Source: Carettochelys insculpta (Eukaryota; Chordata; Testudines; Carettochelyidae). Taken from it: a stretch of DNA of 64,000 nucleotides. Positions 53,870 through 64,000 of the stretch are shown here, piece after piece (position 1 is the stretch's first letter; the number at the start of each line of letters is the position of its first letter). The notes under the pieces are model-generated. The model had not been told where the DNA came from. It was given only the letters and a program-made list of their open reading frames with translations, and ran no database searches. The stretch covers positions 62,822,001-62,886,000 of the forward strand of contig NC_134137.1 of assembly GCF_033958435.1 (NCBI RefSeq), in the 5' to 3' direction. Made by a program: the position numbers and the translations under genes.

Positions 53870-54390
53870 TTCACATCTATCTAGATAATGTCATAAAGAA
53901 ATGGTTTGTTTTGGGAATCTAAGAGTATCTTTAGCTCTCAATTTATCTGGAATAATGGAAGATTCAGAAATACTTATATTGATAAATATTTAAAACCTTG
54001 ATCCACTGTAGTTCTGATAAACTACCTCAGAAGTAAATAGTCTCAGAGGGGTAGCTGTGTGAGTCTATGGCTTCACAAGAAAGCTCATTACCTAATAAAA
54101 TTGTTAGCCTTTAGGGTGCTACAGGAGTGCTTGCTTTGTTATATTTACCTCAGCGGTAGCTATTGAATGCAATAGTTTGAATTTCTATAACATTGTTCAT
54201 CCAAATTTCTCTATACCCTTTTATCTTGGGGCAAGTAGCCTTTCAAAGTGAATCAAGGCTTAAATGACCTATACTGGCCCCCTAAACTCCATCTGAGAGC
54301 AATTAGGTACTCTGGGTAGTGGCTCATTGACTGGTTAGTGATGAAGTAATTTATCCCTATAGAAAGGCTGCAGAGAATTCTAAAGATGCT
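53870..54390. mobile_element. Intergenic with a PLE 3'-end fragment
   Basis: 54,040-54,145 holds 'gaggggtagctgtgtgagtct', 'aagaaagctcattacctaataaaattgttagcctttagggtgctac', the PLE 3' terminus, with the terminal strip in inverse sense on the left. The rest is featureless. Confidence 0.55.
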
Positions 54391-54391
54391 C

Positions 54392-55050
54392 CCTAGGGCA
54401 GGTCTACACTACAAAAGAAATACGACCTAAGATACACAACTCCGACTATGACAATTGAGTAGCTGGAGTCAGCATACCTTACGTTGAATTTCTGGCGCAG
54501 CCACACTGCAGAAAGTCAGTGGGAGAAATTCTCCTGTTGACTTCCCTTATTTCTTGCAACAGCAAGGAGTACCATGGTTGACAGGGGTGCTCTGTGAGTT
54601 TGATTTCATAGAATCATGGGGCTGGCAGGGACCTCATGAGGTCATCTGGACTAGTCCAGCCCCTTGTCAAGCCAGAACTTAAAAACCTCTGGGGATGGAG
54701 ATTCCACCACCTCTCTAGGCAACACATTCCAGTGCTTTACTGCCCTCCTGGTGAAGTAGGTTTTCCTAATATCCAACCTACTCCTCTCCTTCTGAAACTT
54801 CAGACCATTACTCCTTGTTCTCAGTGTTGACAGACAGCAACAGTCTCTCTCCATCCTCTTTAGGGCCCCCCTTCAGGAAGTTGAAGGCTGCTAGTAAATC
54901 ACCCCTCAGTCTTCTCTTCTGTAAACTAAATAAGCCCAAATCCCTCAGCCTCTCCTCATCCCTACCTGGTACACTAAATTGAACTCCAGGAGATCAATCG
55001 ATCTTCTGCTAAGTGAAGACGGGCTCCTGGATGTGAAGAGTTGTGGGGAC
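54392..55050. mobile_element. Harbinger-like MITE interrupted by CR1
   Basis: Starts 'ggcaggtctacactacaaaagaaatac', runs to about 54,600, is broken by a CR1 fragment (54,607-54,965, minus), and resumes with 'aactccaggagatcaatcgatcttctgctaag'. The right end is not clear. Confidence 0.6.
54607..54965 (-). mobile_element. CR1 LINE 3' fragment
   Basis: The 3' end is 'tagaatcatggggctggcagg' (reversed CR1 tail). The frame 54,854-54,651 gives '[39 protein letters not shown]', end of ORF2. The 5' truncation is at about 54,965. Confidence 0.88.
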
Positions 55051-55223
55051 AGCGGGACAGAGGTTTAATTAGAAAGAAAACACCTTTAATTAAAGATAAC
55101 TGCTAGGGAGGGATCAAGATATTGAAAAGTACTCAGCCTATACTCTGAGGGTGGGAGTAGCCAATGGAAAGGCAGCTCAGTGGGAGAAACTAGTAATGCA
55201 AGCTTTGAGGAATGGGTTGATCA

Positions 55224-55285
55224 AGAAATCAGAAAATCTTAGGGCTGGAAGGTACCTCAGGAGGTAATCTAGTCCCAGCCCCCTG
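55224..55285 (-). mobile_element. Short CR1 3' UTR piece
   Basis: 'aatcttagggctggaaggtacctcaggaggt' through 'cccagccccctgg' is the reversed CR1 3' UTR. No coding sequence. Confidence 0.7.
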
Positions 55286-55732
55286 GAAATCAAAGGGTTT
55301 GTGAGAGGTTTTGGGGAGATTAAAGCAAGAGTTTGGAGATGACAAAACAAGAGATCTAGGCTGTTTTCCAAAATTAAATTTATATGCTAACAGTTCACAT
55401 TACCAATAAATGAAGTTCTCCAGAGAAAAGAGCTTCTTAAAGGATGACAGCCTCTTTTGAAGTGGTTTGTACTAGAGGGAAGAGAAATAGGTATGACCCC
55501 AATATGAGATCATGGAGCCCTATACAACCATTTATGAAGCAAATTCACAGGGTGTTCTGAGACATTAGCCACACTGAATAGCCCAGCTTTACAGCTAGGG
55601 AAATGAAGGTACAGAGTTAAGGGATTCATCCCAGTCCCATGGCAAGTCAATGACATAGTTCAGAAGACTCATGATCTTTCAGTCCCCAGTCCTGGGATGT
55701 GATCACTAGAACATACATCCTATAAGCAATGC
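55286..55732. other. Downstream flank of CYSLTR2
   Basis: The 3' side of the receptor gene. I did not find a clear AATAAA on the minus strand close to the stop codon, so the 3' UTR end is unknown. Confidence 0.5.
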
Positions 55733-56677
55733 CTATTCATTTCTGCATCTGGTACACTTTATGTATACATTTTTGAGTCTCTCTTTGAAGTTTTCTCCTG
55801 TAAAGTAATAGAGTACAGGATCTAGGCAACTATTCATTGCAGCGAGGCAAAGAGTGATGACAGCCCCTTTATCCAGCCATAAGTTACATGGACTGTGTGA
55901 ACTATCCTTCTTCCTCTCCAGCAAGAAGACAGTTCTTAGTACATGATATGGCAGGAAACAAAGAAGGAACATGAATAAAGTGATGACAATGGTTGAAACT
56001 GCCTTCTTATGCGAGGCTCTTATCTTCACTTTTGGAATCCTGGGCTTGACCAAAGCTTTGACCACACACACGTAGCAGAAAATTATTGTGCAAAATGGGA
56101 GGAAAAAACCCACTACCAGGATAATATAGTTCATCACAATCAGATTTGTTAAACTCTCTGTTTTGAGATCTAAACACTTGTCACTAGAGTCTGGCGGGAA
56201 AAGTAGGTTGATGCAAGCTATGATCACAAAACCCCATATTACTGCACATGCAATTCTAGAATATTTGATGGTGGTTAGTTTCAAGTGTTTGAAAGGATGA
56301 ACAATAGCCACAAAACGGACAATGCTCAGCGCAGTCAGAAAATAAATGCTGCAGTACATATTGACATACAAGGTATAGGATACAATGCTGCAAAATACAC
56401 GTCCAAATATCCAATGAGAGTCCCTCAAGTAGTAGAAAGCCCGGAAAGGCAAAGTCCACACAAACAGGAAGTCTGAAATTGCCAAGTTCAGCATGAAAAC
56501 ATTCACTGAAGTCTTTTTCTTGTAGGGCTGAAGGAAAACATATATGGAAAGGCCATTTCCAAGGATACCCAAGGCAAATACTATGAAATATATTGGAGGA
56601 TAAACATTCTTCTTGAATTCATCAATTGTGCAGTTGCTCGAATTTGACCTGTTGGGGTCATTGCCAGATTGGTTCAT
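55733..56677 (-). CDS. CYSLTR2: Cysteinyl leukotriene receptor 2
   Basis: A 314-residue class A GPCR in one exon. The best recognised match is CYSLTR2 (human protein 346 residues), from 'NCTIDEF', 'GNGLSIYVFLQPYKK', 'SVNVFMLNLAISD', 'SYTLYVNMY', 'FLCFLPYHVLRTV' and 'YYFTGENFKERLK'. It senses cysteinyl leukotrienes (LTC4, LTD4) at the plasma membrane and signals through Gq and calcium. Seen: N-glycosylation site N15, TM1 GN (40-41), Asp69 in TM2, Cys96 for the loop disulfide, 'VRF' (120-122) at the DRY site, 'CLDPVLYY' in TM7, and a short tail. I chose the ATG at 56,677; the frame is open 21 bp further upstream without another ATG. Confidence 0.95.
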   Translation of the reverse strand: MNQSGNDPNRSNSSNCTIDEFKKNVYPPIYFIVFALGILGNGLSIYVFLQPYKKKTSVNVFMLNLAISDFLFVWTLPFRAFYYLRDSHWIFGRVFCSIVSYTLYVNMYCSIYFLTALSIVRFVAIVHPFKHLKLTTIKYSRIACAVIWGFVIIACINLLFPPDSSDKCLDLKTESLTNLIVMNYIILVVGFFLPFCTIIFCYVCVVKALVKPRIPKVKIRASHKKAVSTIVITLFMFLLCFLPYHVLRTVFLLERKKDSSHSPCNLWLDKGAVITLCLAAMNSCLDPVLYYFTGENFKERLKNVYIKCTRCRNE

Positions 56678-56716
56678 CTCTGAAACTAACTCAGTCAAGA
56701 GTGCAGTCTTCTGACT

Positions 56717-56745
56717 TTCTGAAAATAAAAAAAAAAAAAAAGCTG
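56717..56745 (-). promoter_or_regulatory. Splice acceptor before the CYSLTR2 coding exon
   Basis: On the minus strand a long T tract ends in 'ttattttcag' at about 56,720, 43 bp upstream of the ATG. This is the expected layout: noncoding 5' exon(s) outside the sequence seen here, spliced to a single coding exon. Confidence 0.75.
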
Positions 56746-57042
56746 GTGTAAAATGTATACTATGTCATCCTTCTCAAGCAAAATTTTAACCTTTTGACCG
56801 AAAGTTAAAAGCTGTAAATAGCAGTGGAAAATAAAAGCTAGTTAAATTAAGAACTGTTTTTCAGACCAGTTAAGCTTTGTACTGAACTTCTATAATTGCA
56901 ATGTATCCAAAACTTATGTTTTCTTAATAACAGTGAGCTTGTGATGTCAAACTACACTATGTAACATCATTTAAAAAGCTTCTCTTGATTTTATTCCTCC
57001 TTTCCTTCCCAACTTCCTATTATTGATATATCTTTGATCTGT

Positions 57043-57510
57043 GTGGCTGTGGCTACATGGCCCTTCCCTTTGGGAAGGAGCATGCACCACACTACAATGA
57101 TCTTTGGAAAGAAGTTCTTCTGGAAGATCTCTTCTGAAAAAAACTTCTTTTGAAAGATTGTGTCCACACACTAAAAAGCAGATTGAAAGATTGATCCGCT
57201 CTTTCAATAGAGAGCATCTACGCAGCCCCTGCTCTTTTGAAAGAATGGGCCAGGGATTGAAAAATCTGGCACCATGAGGACTACTCTTTCGAAACAAAGG
57301 CCCATTGAGCATCTACACATGCTTTTTCCAAAAGAAGCTTTTGAAAGGAGGCGCTCTTCCTGATCCAGGAGTGAGAGAGCTTCCAGAAGAAGAGCTGCAT
57401 TCTTTCAATTTCAGATCGAAAGAGCACATTTTGTGTGGGGATACTCTGGGTGTTTTCGAAAAAGGGCCTGATTTTCTGAAAGAATTTGCGAGGGTAGATG
57501 CGGCCAATGT
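57043..57510. mobile_element. Harbinger MITE of the 'ctttcgaaa' family
   Basis: Starts 'ggctgtggctacatggccc' and ends 'gagggtagatgcggcc'. It contains 'gaaagattgtgtccacac', 'gatccgctctttcaat' and 'ctctttcgaaaca' blocks. Frames inside are not genes. Confidence 0.7.
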
Positions 57511-57544
57511 GTGCAGAGTGATTTTAAATGGGTCATAATCCAAT

Positions 57545-57985
57545 CAAATAAAAAGTGGCGTTCATTGAAACAATAAAATGAATCGATTTCTCATTAAGAA
57601 CTTTTTCACTGTTTAATTTCAGCTTTCTGCCCCCAGCAGATTTGCCACGACAGCAGTATTTTTTAAATAAAAGCTACAGCATGATTTGGTTGGTTGATCA
57701 GTCATGAGGAAATGGGACACTTCACTCTCTCATATCTGAGATGGCTGAAATAGTCTTGCTCAGCATCTCCCAAAATATTCATCTAGGGGCTGGTGACAAG
57801 TCTGGACAATTTTAATAAAAGAACAAAACAAAAAAAGTCAGAAAGGGATTGAAAATGGTGCTTTTCATTTGTTCCACTGTAACAGTGAAAATGGGTGTGA
57901 TCTTGCTGATGGACTACAAAACTGAGAGCATTTCTATGTCTGTCCCATATTCTGTAAGGGTAGGTGTACGCAGCAAATTCATTTC
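57545..57985. other. No gene seen
   Basis: AT-rich flank with no recognised feature. Confidence 0.5.
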
Positions 57986-57990
57986 ACAAT

Positions 57991-58681
57991 GGCCGTGTCT
58001 ACACGTGCACACTACTTTGAAGTAGCGGCGCCAACTTCGAAATAGTGCCCGTCACGGCTACACGTGTTGGGCGCTATTTCAAAGTTGAAATCGACGTTAG
58101 GCGGCAAGACGTCGAAGTCGCTAACCCCATGAGAGGGTGGGAATAGCGCCCTACTTCAAAGTTGAACGTCGAAGTAGGGCACGTGTAGACGATCCGTGTC
58201 CCACAACATCAAAATAGCGGGGTCTGCCATGGCGGCCATCAGCTGAGGGGTTGAGAGATGCTCTCTCTCCAGCCCCTGCGGGGCTCTATGGTCACCGTGT
58301 GCAGCAGCCCTTAGCCCAGGGCTTCTGGCTGCTGCTGCAGCTGGGGATCCATGCTGCATGCACAGGGTCTGCAACCAGTTGGTGAATCTGTGGATCTTGT
58401 GTTGTTTAGTGCAACTGTGTCTGGGAGGGGCCCTTTAAGGGAGCGGCTTGCTGTTGAGTCTGCCCTGTGACCCTGTCTGCAGCTGTTCCTGGCACCCTTA
58501 TTTCGATGTGTGCTACTTTGGCATGTAGACGTTCCCTCGCAGCGCCTATTTCGATGTGGTGCTGCCCAGCGTTGAAGTTGAACGTCGATGTTGCCAGCCC
58601 TGGAGGACATGTAGACGTTATTCATCGAAATAGACTATTAAATAGACTATTTCGATGTAGCGTGCACGTGTAGACGTAGCC
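57991..58681. mobile_element. 691-bp Harbinger MITE, intact
   Basis: Runs from 'ggccgtgtctacacgtgcac' to 'cacgtgtagacgtagcc' with aat on both sides (57,988-57,990 and 58,682-58,684). It is the uninterrupted relative of the MITE that the retrovirus split at 8,978/14,866. Confidence 0.85.
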
Positions 58682-60161
58682 AATAACACCAGTTATTTTG
58701 GAATAACTATGCTAGTGTTTACACAATGCAACTACTGTTTCAAAATAACTTCAAAACATCAGTTGGCTCATTTCAAAATAGGCAATCTTCATTCTGGCTG
58801 TTTCTACACTAATACACAGAGCAAAAGATGCTAATGAGGCGTGGATGCAAATTTCCCATGCCTTATTAGCATAATGTCACATGATTTGGAGCCTGGAAGA
58901 CCATTCTTCTGAACTCCAAAACGCTGTGTAGAAGTGTGGCCCCAGGAGGGCTTCCAGAAGGAAGTCCTCCTTCCGGAGGCCCCTTCTTCCCAAATTTTCA
59001 GGAAGAAGGGGCCTCCGGAAGAAGGACTTCCTTCCAGAAGCCCCCGCCGGGGCCACGCTTCTACACAGAGTTTTGGAGTCCAGAAGAATGGTCTTCCAGA
59101 CTCCAAATCATGTGATGTTATGCTAATGAGGTTCAGGGAATTTGCATCCATGCCTCATTAGCATCTTTTGCTCCATGTATTAGCATGCCACTGCCAAAAG
59201 AAGTGGCCTGTGTAGAAACAGCCTCTGTGAAGAATAGTACCTATTTTGAAATAGCTATTTCAAAATAGATGCTGTTAAGCCAGGGAAAAGAGCCTATTTT
59301 GAAATAAGCCATAGTATGTCCAATGGCTATATTTCAAAATAGGCTCCATGGCTGAGTCTACACTAGCAAGTCCTTTCAGAAAATCAGGCCCTCTTCCAAA
59401 ACAGCAAGAAATCCTTTTGAAAGAATGCGGTGCTTCTTCTGGAGGCCCTCTTCCTCCCGCAAATGAGGAAGAGCTCCTTTTCCTGAAAGATTCTTTTGGA
59501 AAAAAGCAGGTGTAGACACTTTGGGGGCCCTTTGTTTGAAAGAGCGCTCCTCATAGTGCCAGACTTTTCGATCCCTGGCCCATTCTTTCGGAAGAGTGGG
59601 GGCTGTGTGGAGGCTCTCTTTCACAAAAGCTGATTGCTCTTTTGATCCACTTTTCTGCGTGTGTGTGTACATGCTCTTTCGAAAGAAGAGCTTCTGGAAG
59701 AGACCTTCTGGAAAATCATCTTTCAAGAGATCACTGTTATGTAGACATGGCCTATGTGTTTAGATGCTGTATTTTGAAATAGCTAAGTGATATTTTGAAA
59801 TGCATTTTTGGCCACATCTACACTGGCATTCCTCTTTCAAAAGAGGCATGCAAATGATGGAAATTGGAAATGCACATATCTGGCACCTTATTTGCATATT
59901 CTTCTTTTGAAAGAAGAAAAGCAATGTAGATGCAGCTCTTTCAAAAGTAATCCCTATCTTCAAAAGAACCCTTCTTCCTGTATGTAAATCTGTGCCTGAT
60001 TTGCATTTTTATTTCCTTCATTTGCATGCCTCTTTTGAAAGAGAAATGCTAGTGTAGACATAGCCTTTGTGTGCAGCTGTGTTATTTTGAAATAAGCTAC
60101 TTTGGAATAGCTCTTCTGGAATAGTTTATTTCGAAACAAGGCTGCTGTGTAGACATACCCT
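58682..60161. mobile_element. MITE with three nested MITEs
   Basis: The outer 'ttttgaaataa' MITE is seen in pieces at 58,690-58,795, 59,224-59,349, 59,753-59,809 and 60,066-60,161 (ending 'gtgtagacataccc'). Inserted into it are 58,796-59,223 (large palindrome, tct on both sides), 59,350-59,752 ('ctttcgaaa' type) and 59,810-60,065 (ttt on both sides, 59,807-59,809 and 60,066-60,068). The frames inside follow from the palindromes. Confidence 0.75.
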
Positions 60162-60164
60162 AAG

Positions 60165-60820
60165 AAACTTTCTAGGTGATTTTAGACAAAGTAGCTACTT
60201 CATTTAAGTCTTAAATTACCCATCTGCAAGTGAAAATAATATCTACTAAATTGTGATTAATTTCAGTTAACTCATACAATTAACTAAAAAAGAAATTTAA
60301 ACAACAAAATACCAATAGAAATGTATTAAATATTTTGGATATTTTTCTACATTTTCAAATATATTGATCTCAATTATAACACAGAATACAAAATGTATAC
60401 TGCTCACTTTATATTATTCTTATTACAAATATTTTCACTGTAAAATGATAGACAAAAGAAATGGTATTTTCACTTCATATCACAATAGAAGTGCAATCAT
60501 GAAAGTGCAGTTTACAAATGCATTTTTTTGTTCAACAGTTGCACTCAAAAACCAAACAATGCTAAACTTTAGCACTCACAAGTCCACTCAGTACTAATTC
60601 TTGTTCAGACAATATCTGTTACAAACACATTTGCTTACATTTACAACAGATAATACTGCTTGTTTAAAAAAAATCCAGGAATCAAATTTGTGAATTCTTG
60701 GAGGGAGATGTATCTGCCTTATCCACATTCTGCCATATATTTCATGTTACAACAGTCTCACATGCTGACTTAGCTCATGATTTTTATAACAACACTTTAG
60801 ATACAGATTTGAAAAAACAC
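60165..60820. other. No gene seen
   Basis: AT-rich sequence without coding or repeat ends. Confidence 0.5.
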
Positions 60821-60823
60821 AAA

Positions 60824-61245
60824 GGCCATTTCTACACATGCCACTAATAAACAGCCCAAAATATGCTAATGAGGAACGGATGTAAAGTCCCTGCACCTCA
60901 GTAGCATAAGGTCACATGATTTGGAGTCCAGAAGAAGCTCTTCCAGACTCCAAAACAGTGTGTAGAAGCGTGGCCCCTGGGGGGTCTTCTGGAAGGAAGT
61001 CGTCCTTCCAGAGGCCCCTTATTCCCGAAAATTTTTGGGAAGAAGGGGCATCCAGAAAGAGGACTTCCTTCTGGAAGACCCCCCCGCCCCAAGGACCTTG
61101 CTTCTATGCGCTGTTTTGGAGTCTGGAAGAGCTTCTTCTGGACTCCAAATCACGTGACCTTATGCTAATGAGGTGCAGGGAATTTACATGCACACCTCAT
61201 TAGCATATTTTGGGCTGTTTATTAGCATGTCGTGTAGAAATGGCC
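60824..61245. mobile_element. 422-bp palindromic MITE
   Basis: Starts 'ggccatttctacacatgcc' and ends with the inverse, aaa on both sides. The two halves share 'ttatgctaatgaggtgcaggg', 'tttggagtccagaagaag' and 'cttccagaggccccttattccc' in inverse order. Related to 58,796-59,223. Confidence 0.85.
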
Positions 61246-61248
61246 AAA

Positions 61249-61465
61249 GGCTGTGTCTACATTAAGACAAAACTTTGAAATGGCCATATCAAAGAATACC
61301 AATGAGGCGCTGAATTGAATATTCAGCACCTCAGTAGCAGTAGGATGCTTCTGGCTGTGGCACTTTGAAAGCGCCACTTTTGAACGCGCACGGCTCGGCG
61401 CGGCTACGCAGGGGTCCTTTTCGAAAGGACCCCACACATCTCAAAATCCTCTTATTCCGCTCAGC
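61249..61465. mobile_element. Truncated Harbinger MITE
   Basis: Starts 'ggctgtgtctacattaagac' and follows the 'actttgaaatggccat..aatgaggcgctgaat..attcagc' layout of the MITE at 41,390, then 'ttttcgaaaggacccc'. The right end is absent. Confidence 0.65.
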
Positions 61466-61469
61466 GGAA

Positions 61470-62740
61470 TATACAAACCCAACACTTGAGCGCAAGGGTT
61501 TAAGGAACAGCTCTGAGCTGAGGCAGCCCCATCCAGACACCCATAAAGCCTTCATAAGCTGGAGGCAGAGCTTTAAAAAGGGGAGCAGAGCAGTTTAGTG
61601 GTAGGGAGTGAATGGCTTATCTGACAGAAAAGCAATACCCAGGAGTCCATTGCCCAGAACCTGACGAAGAGCACATGTATGGTAAAGACGCAGGAGATAA
61701 GTGTAAGGTTCAGAACCTTGACTGAGTGATTTATTCTGGGGAACTAAGGGAGAGTGGGGTAGGACATGGTCTAGCGGTGGGAAGGAGAAAGTGGCTTTTC
61801 ACCACACAGTGTTGAGTACAGCTGAACACCATTGTTCTCAGGACTGGAGCACTGGGCAGAAGAAGGACTTTCCCCTACTGGCTCTGAGAAGACAATAATA
61901 AGAGCCTTCACCTCTGATAAAAGGCCAGCTGGAAAAGTTTGATTGCCTAAGGTCCCAGCCTCCAAAGCCCTGTGCTATAGAGAGGATTGGAAATCCTAGC
62001 AGTGGGGGTTCTGGAGGTCAGAAATGTGCTTCAGTAGGGAGGTGTCCTGCCAACCACCACCTGACCACTAGGCAGCTATGTTGATGGTTCTTATTCACCT
62101 TCTACATGAGGACCTCTCTTATCTGCTTTTTAATTCTTTAGACTTAAATCCGTGTTTCTCAAAGTATGGAATGCATACCACTGGTGGTACACGAAAGGAT
62201 TTCAAGCAGTATGTGGCAGAAAATAAATTACTAAAAATCAACAGCTAAGCACCAGGATGGCACTGGGAGAGGGGTGCGCTGTAAGGGCCAGGTCCTGAAA
62301 GGGGTATGGGAATGTTTTAAGTTTGGGAAAACACTGACTTAGATGAATAAAAATGCCTATATGCAGCTCTAAGCACCTTGAAAAGACATTAAAAATAATG
62401 GTCCTGATTCTGCCTGATACTCGCTTTCATTGTAGTCATTAGAGCTCTGAAAAATGGCATTTCTTTTCCACAGGAAATAAATAAAACCTGGCAGTTTCTG
62501 GTGGTTTTGTTTTGAACTGAAGCAACACCCCAGAGTTCCTTGCAGAATGGAAATAACAAAGTATTTTGACCTGTAACTGGACGTTGCTATTTTGATATTT
62601 CAGTCATTCCAGGCAAAAAGAGGAAAAGAGGGAGTAGTCTCGAAAAATGTTCCACATAAATAAAAGCAATAATGGGGTAGGGCCCTATCAAATTCACAAT
62701 CCGTTTTGGTAATTTCTGCTGTCATAGTATTTCAAAAAAA
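61470..62740. other. No gene seen
   Basis: A weak hAT-like motif ('gtgtttctcaaagtatggaatgcataccactggtggtac') at about 62,152-62,192 may be an old element end. Otherwise nothing supported. Confidence 0.5.
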
Positions 62741-62754
62741 CATTGAATTTCACA

Positions 62755-62962
62755 TGGTGTCAAGTATGGGAGGGGGAGCCACGTTAGTCTGGATCTGTAA
62801 CAGCAACAAAGGGTCCTGTGGCACCTTATAGACTAACAGAAAAGTTTAGAGCATGAGCTTTCGTGAGTTAACTCACTCTGAAGTTAACTCACTCACTCAC
62901 GAAAGCTCATGCTCTAAACTTTTCTGTTAGTCTGTAAGGTGCCACAGGACCCCTTCGTTGCT
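62755..62962. mobile_element. PLE fold-back with perfect target duplication
   Basis: Left arm 62,803-62,877 ('agcaacaaagggtcctgtggcaccttatagactaacag') is answered by the right arm ending 'ctgttagtctgtaaggtgccacagg' near 62,950. The flanks carry a perfect 13-bp direct repeat, attgaatttcaca, at 62,742-62,754 and 62,963-62,975. Confidence 0.85.
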
Positions 62963-62975
62963 ATTGAATTTCACA

Positions 62976-63204
62976 GTTTCAGATATTATAGTGTTGTAAG
63001 CGTGTGGGTCCTGACCCAAAAGGGGGTCAGATGGGGGAGGTCACGAGGCTGTTCCAGTGAGACTGCAGTATTGCCAAACTCACATCTGCGCTGCCTTTAT
63101 GGCTGGGTAGCTGTGTGACAAAAACCTGGTGCTGAAGCAGCCCCCCACCAGCCCCAGCAGAGCAGTAAGGGTGACAAGGTATGGTATTGCCACCTTTACT
63201 TCTC
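62976..63204. other. No gene seen
   Basis: Short spacer before the CR1. The minus frame 63,386-63,027 is not supported by any domain and overlaps the CR1. Confidence 0.5.
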
Positions 63205-64000
63205 AAATGTGAAACTGCAGAGTTATTAACAGTGGTTTGTAACCTATCCTTTAAATCCGCTTCGGTACCCAATGACTGGAAGACGGCCAATATAACGCCA
63301 ATATTTAAAAAAGGCTCTAGAAGAGACCCCTGGCAATTATAGACCGATAAGTTTAACATCAGTACCAGGCAAATTAGTAGAAACACTAGTAAAGAATAAA
63401 ATTGTCAGCCACATAGAAGAGCACGAATTGTTGGGCAAAAGTCAGCATGGTTTCTGCAGAGGGAAGTCGTGTCTAACTAATCTATTAGAATTCTTTGAAG
63501 GGGTTAATAAACACGAGGACAAGGGGCACCTAGTGGACATAATATACCTAGATTTCCAGAAAGCCTTTGACACAGCCCCACACCAAAGGCTTTTATGTAA
63601 ATTAGGCGGTCATGGGATAGGAGGAAAGATCCTTTCATGGATCGGGAATTGGTTAAAAGACAGAAAACAAAGGGTTGGAATAAATGGTAAATTTTCACAA
63701 TGTAGGGGGGTAACTAGTGGTGTTCCCCAGGGGTCAGTCCTGGGACCGATCCTGTTCAACTTGTTCATCAATGATCTGGAAAATGAGGTAAGCAGTGAGG
63801 TGGCAAAGTTTGCAGATGACACCAAGTTGTTCAGGACAGTCAAAACCAAAACAGATTGTGAAGAACTACAAAAAGATCTCAGCAAACTGAGTGATTGGGC
63901 AGCAAAATGGCAAATGAAATTTAATGTGGGTAAGTGTAAGGTAATGCACATTGGAAAAAATAACCCAAATTACACGTACAACATGATGGGGTCAAATTTA
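63205..64000 (+). pseudogene. CR1 LINE ORF2, 5'-truncated, runs off the window
   Basis: Begins mid-RT ('...NDWKTANITPIFKKGSR') and continues 'YLDFQKAFDTAPHQRLLCKL', 'SGVPQGSVLGPILF' (reading GVPQGSVLGP) and 'KFADDTKLF' with the catalytic Asp pair, then 'WQMKFNVGKCKVMH' to the window end. One extra base near 63,330 (gacccctggcaattat) shifts the frame relative to the copy at 43,471-46,251; after it the frame is open. The 5' half is missing. Confidence 0.88.

Overview
The window is vertebrate nuclear DNA, most likely from a cryptodiran turtle. This rests on a tRNA-derived SINE of the turtle Cry type with intact A and B boxes (about 23,973-24,165), many CR1 LINEs (one almost full length), dense PIF/Harbinger transposons and MITEs, a DIRS-like retrotransposon, Penelope-like elements, and one intronless-ORF receptor gene whose best match by recognition is CYSLTR2. 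There are no bacterial-type operons. Nearly all open frames are transposon ORFs or shadows of them.

Layout. 770-3,691: a Penelope-like element (PLE) on the minus strand with an inverted partial PLE head-on to it, bounded by one decayed target duplication. 3,700-4,545: a G/C-skewed minisatellite element. 5,093-5,580: a LINE tail. 8,740-15,345: a Harbinger MITE split by a 5.9-kb endogenous retrovirus (two 1,149-bp LTRs, tRNA-Ser primer site, broken gag/pol/env remnants). 16,158-20,169: a 4-kb TIR element holding a twin-primed LINE, an RTE-like LINE and two tandem arrays. 21,700-26,470: PLE fold-backs, SINE, hAT and CR1 pieces. 28,196-28,382: a small TA-flanked MITE. 29,510-30,500: second copy of the minisatellite element. 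32,490-35,210: CR1 fragments and a CR1-in-hAT-in-CR1 nest. 36,073-40,665: a decayed DIRS element on the minus strand with inverted terminal repeats. 40,838-42,116: Harbinger MITEs and a 1,061-bp near-perfect palindrome. 43,150-47,855: near-intact CR1 on the minus strand (ORF1 esterase, ORF2 endonuclease/RT with one amber stop). 48,286-48,607: pogo/mariner-type MITE. 48,656-51,964: two converging Harbinger transposase genes. 52,555-53,860: a Harbinger Myb-type gene. 55,733-56,677: CYSLTR2 on the minus strand, the only host gene seen. 57,040-61,460: nested Harbinger MITEs. 63,205-64,000: another CR1 running off the window.

How it fits together: the region is intergenic or intronic repeat accumulation beside CYSLTR2. 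The most notable signals are (i) 10 of 11 LTR-LTR differences being G-to-A, all in GpA context, as expected from deaminase editing of the retrovirus; (ii) a 1.06-kb palindrome whose arms are inverted copies where a direct target duplication should be; (iii) repeated fold-back PLE insertions, two of them with perfect 13-bp target duplications; (iv) a LINE with textbook twin-priming structure. No new multi-gene host system was found; what is unusual is the behaviour of the mobile elements.
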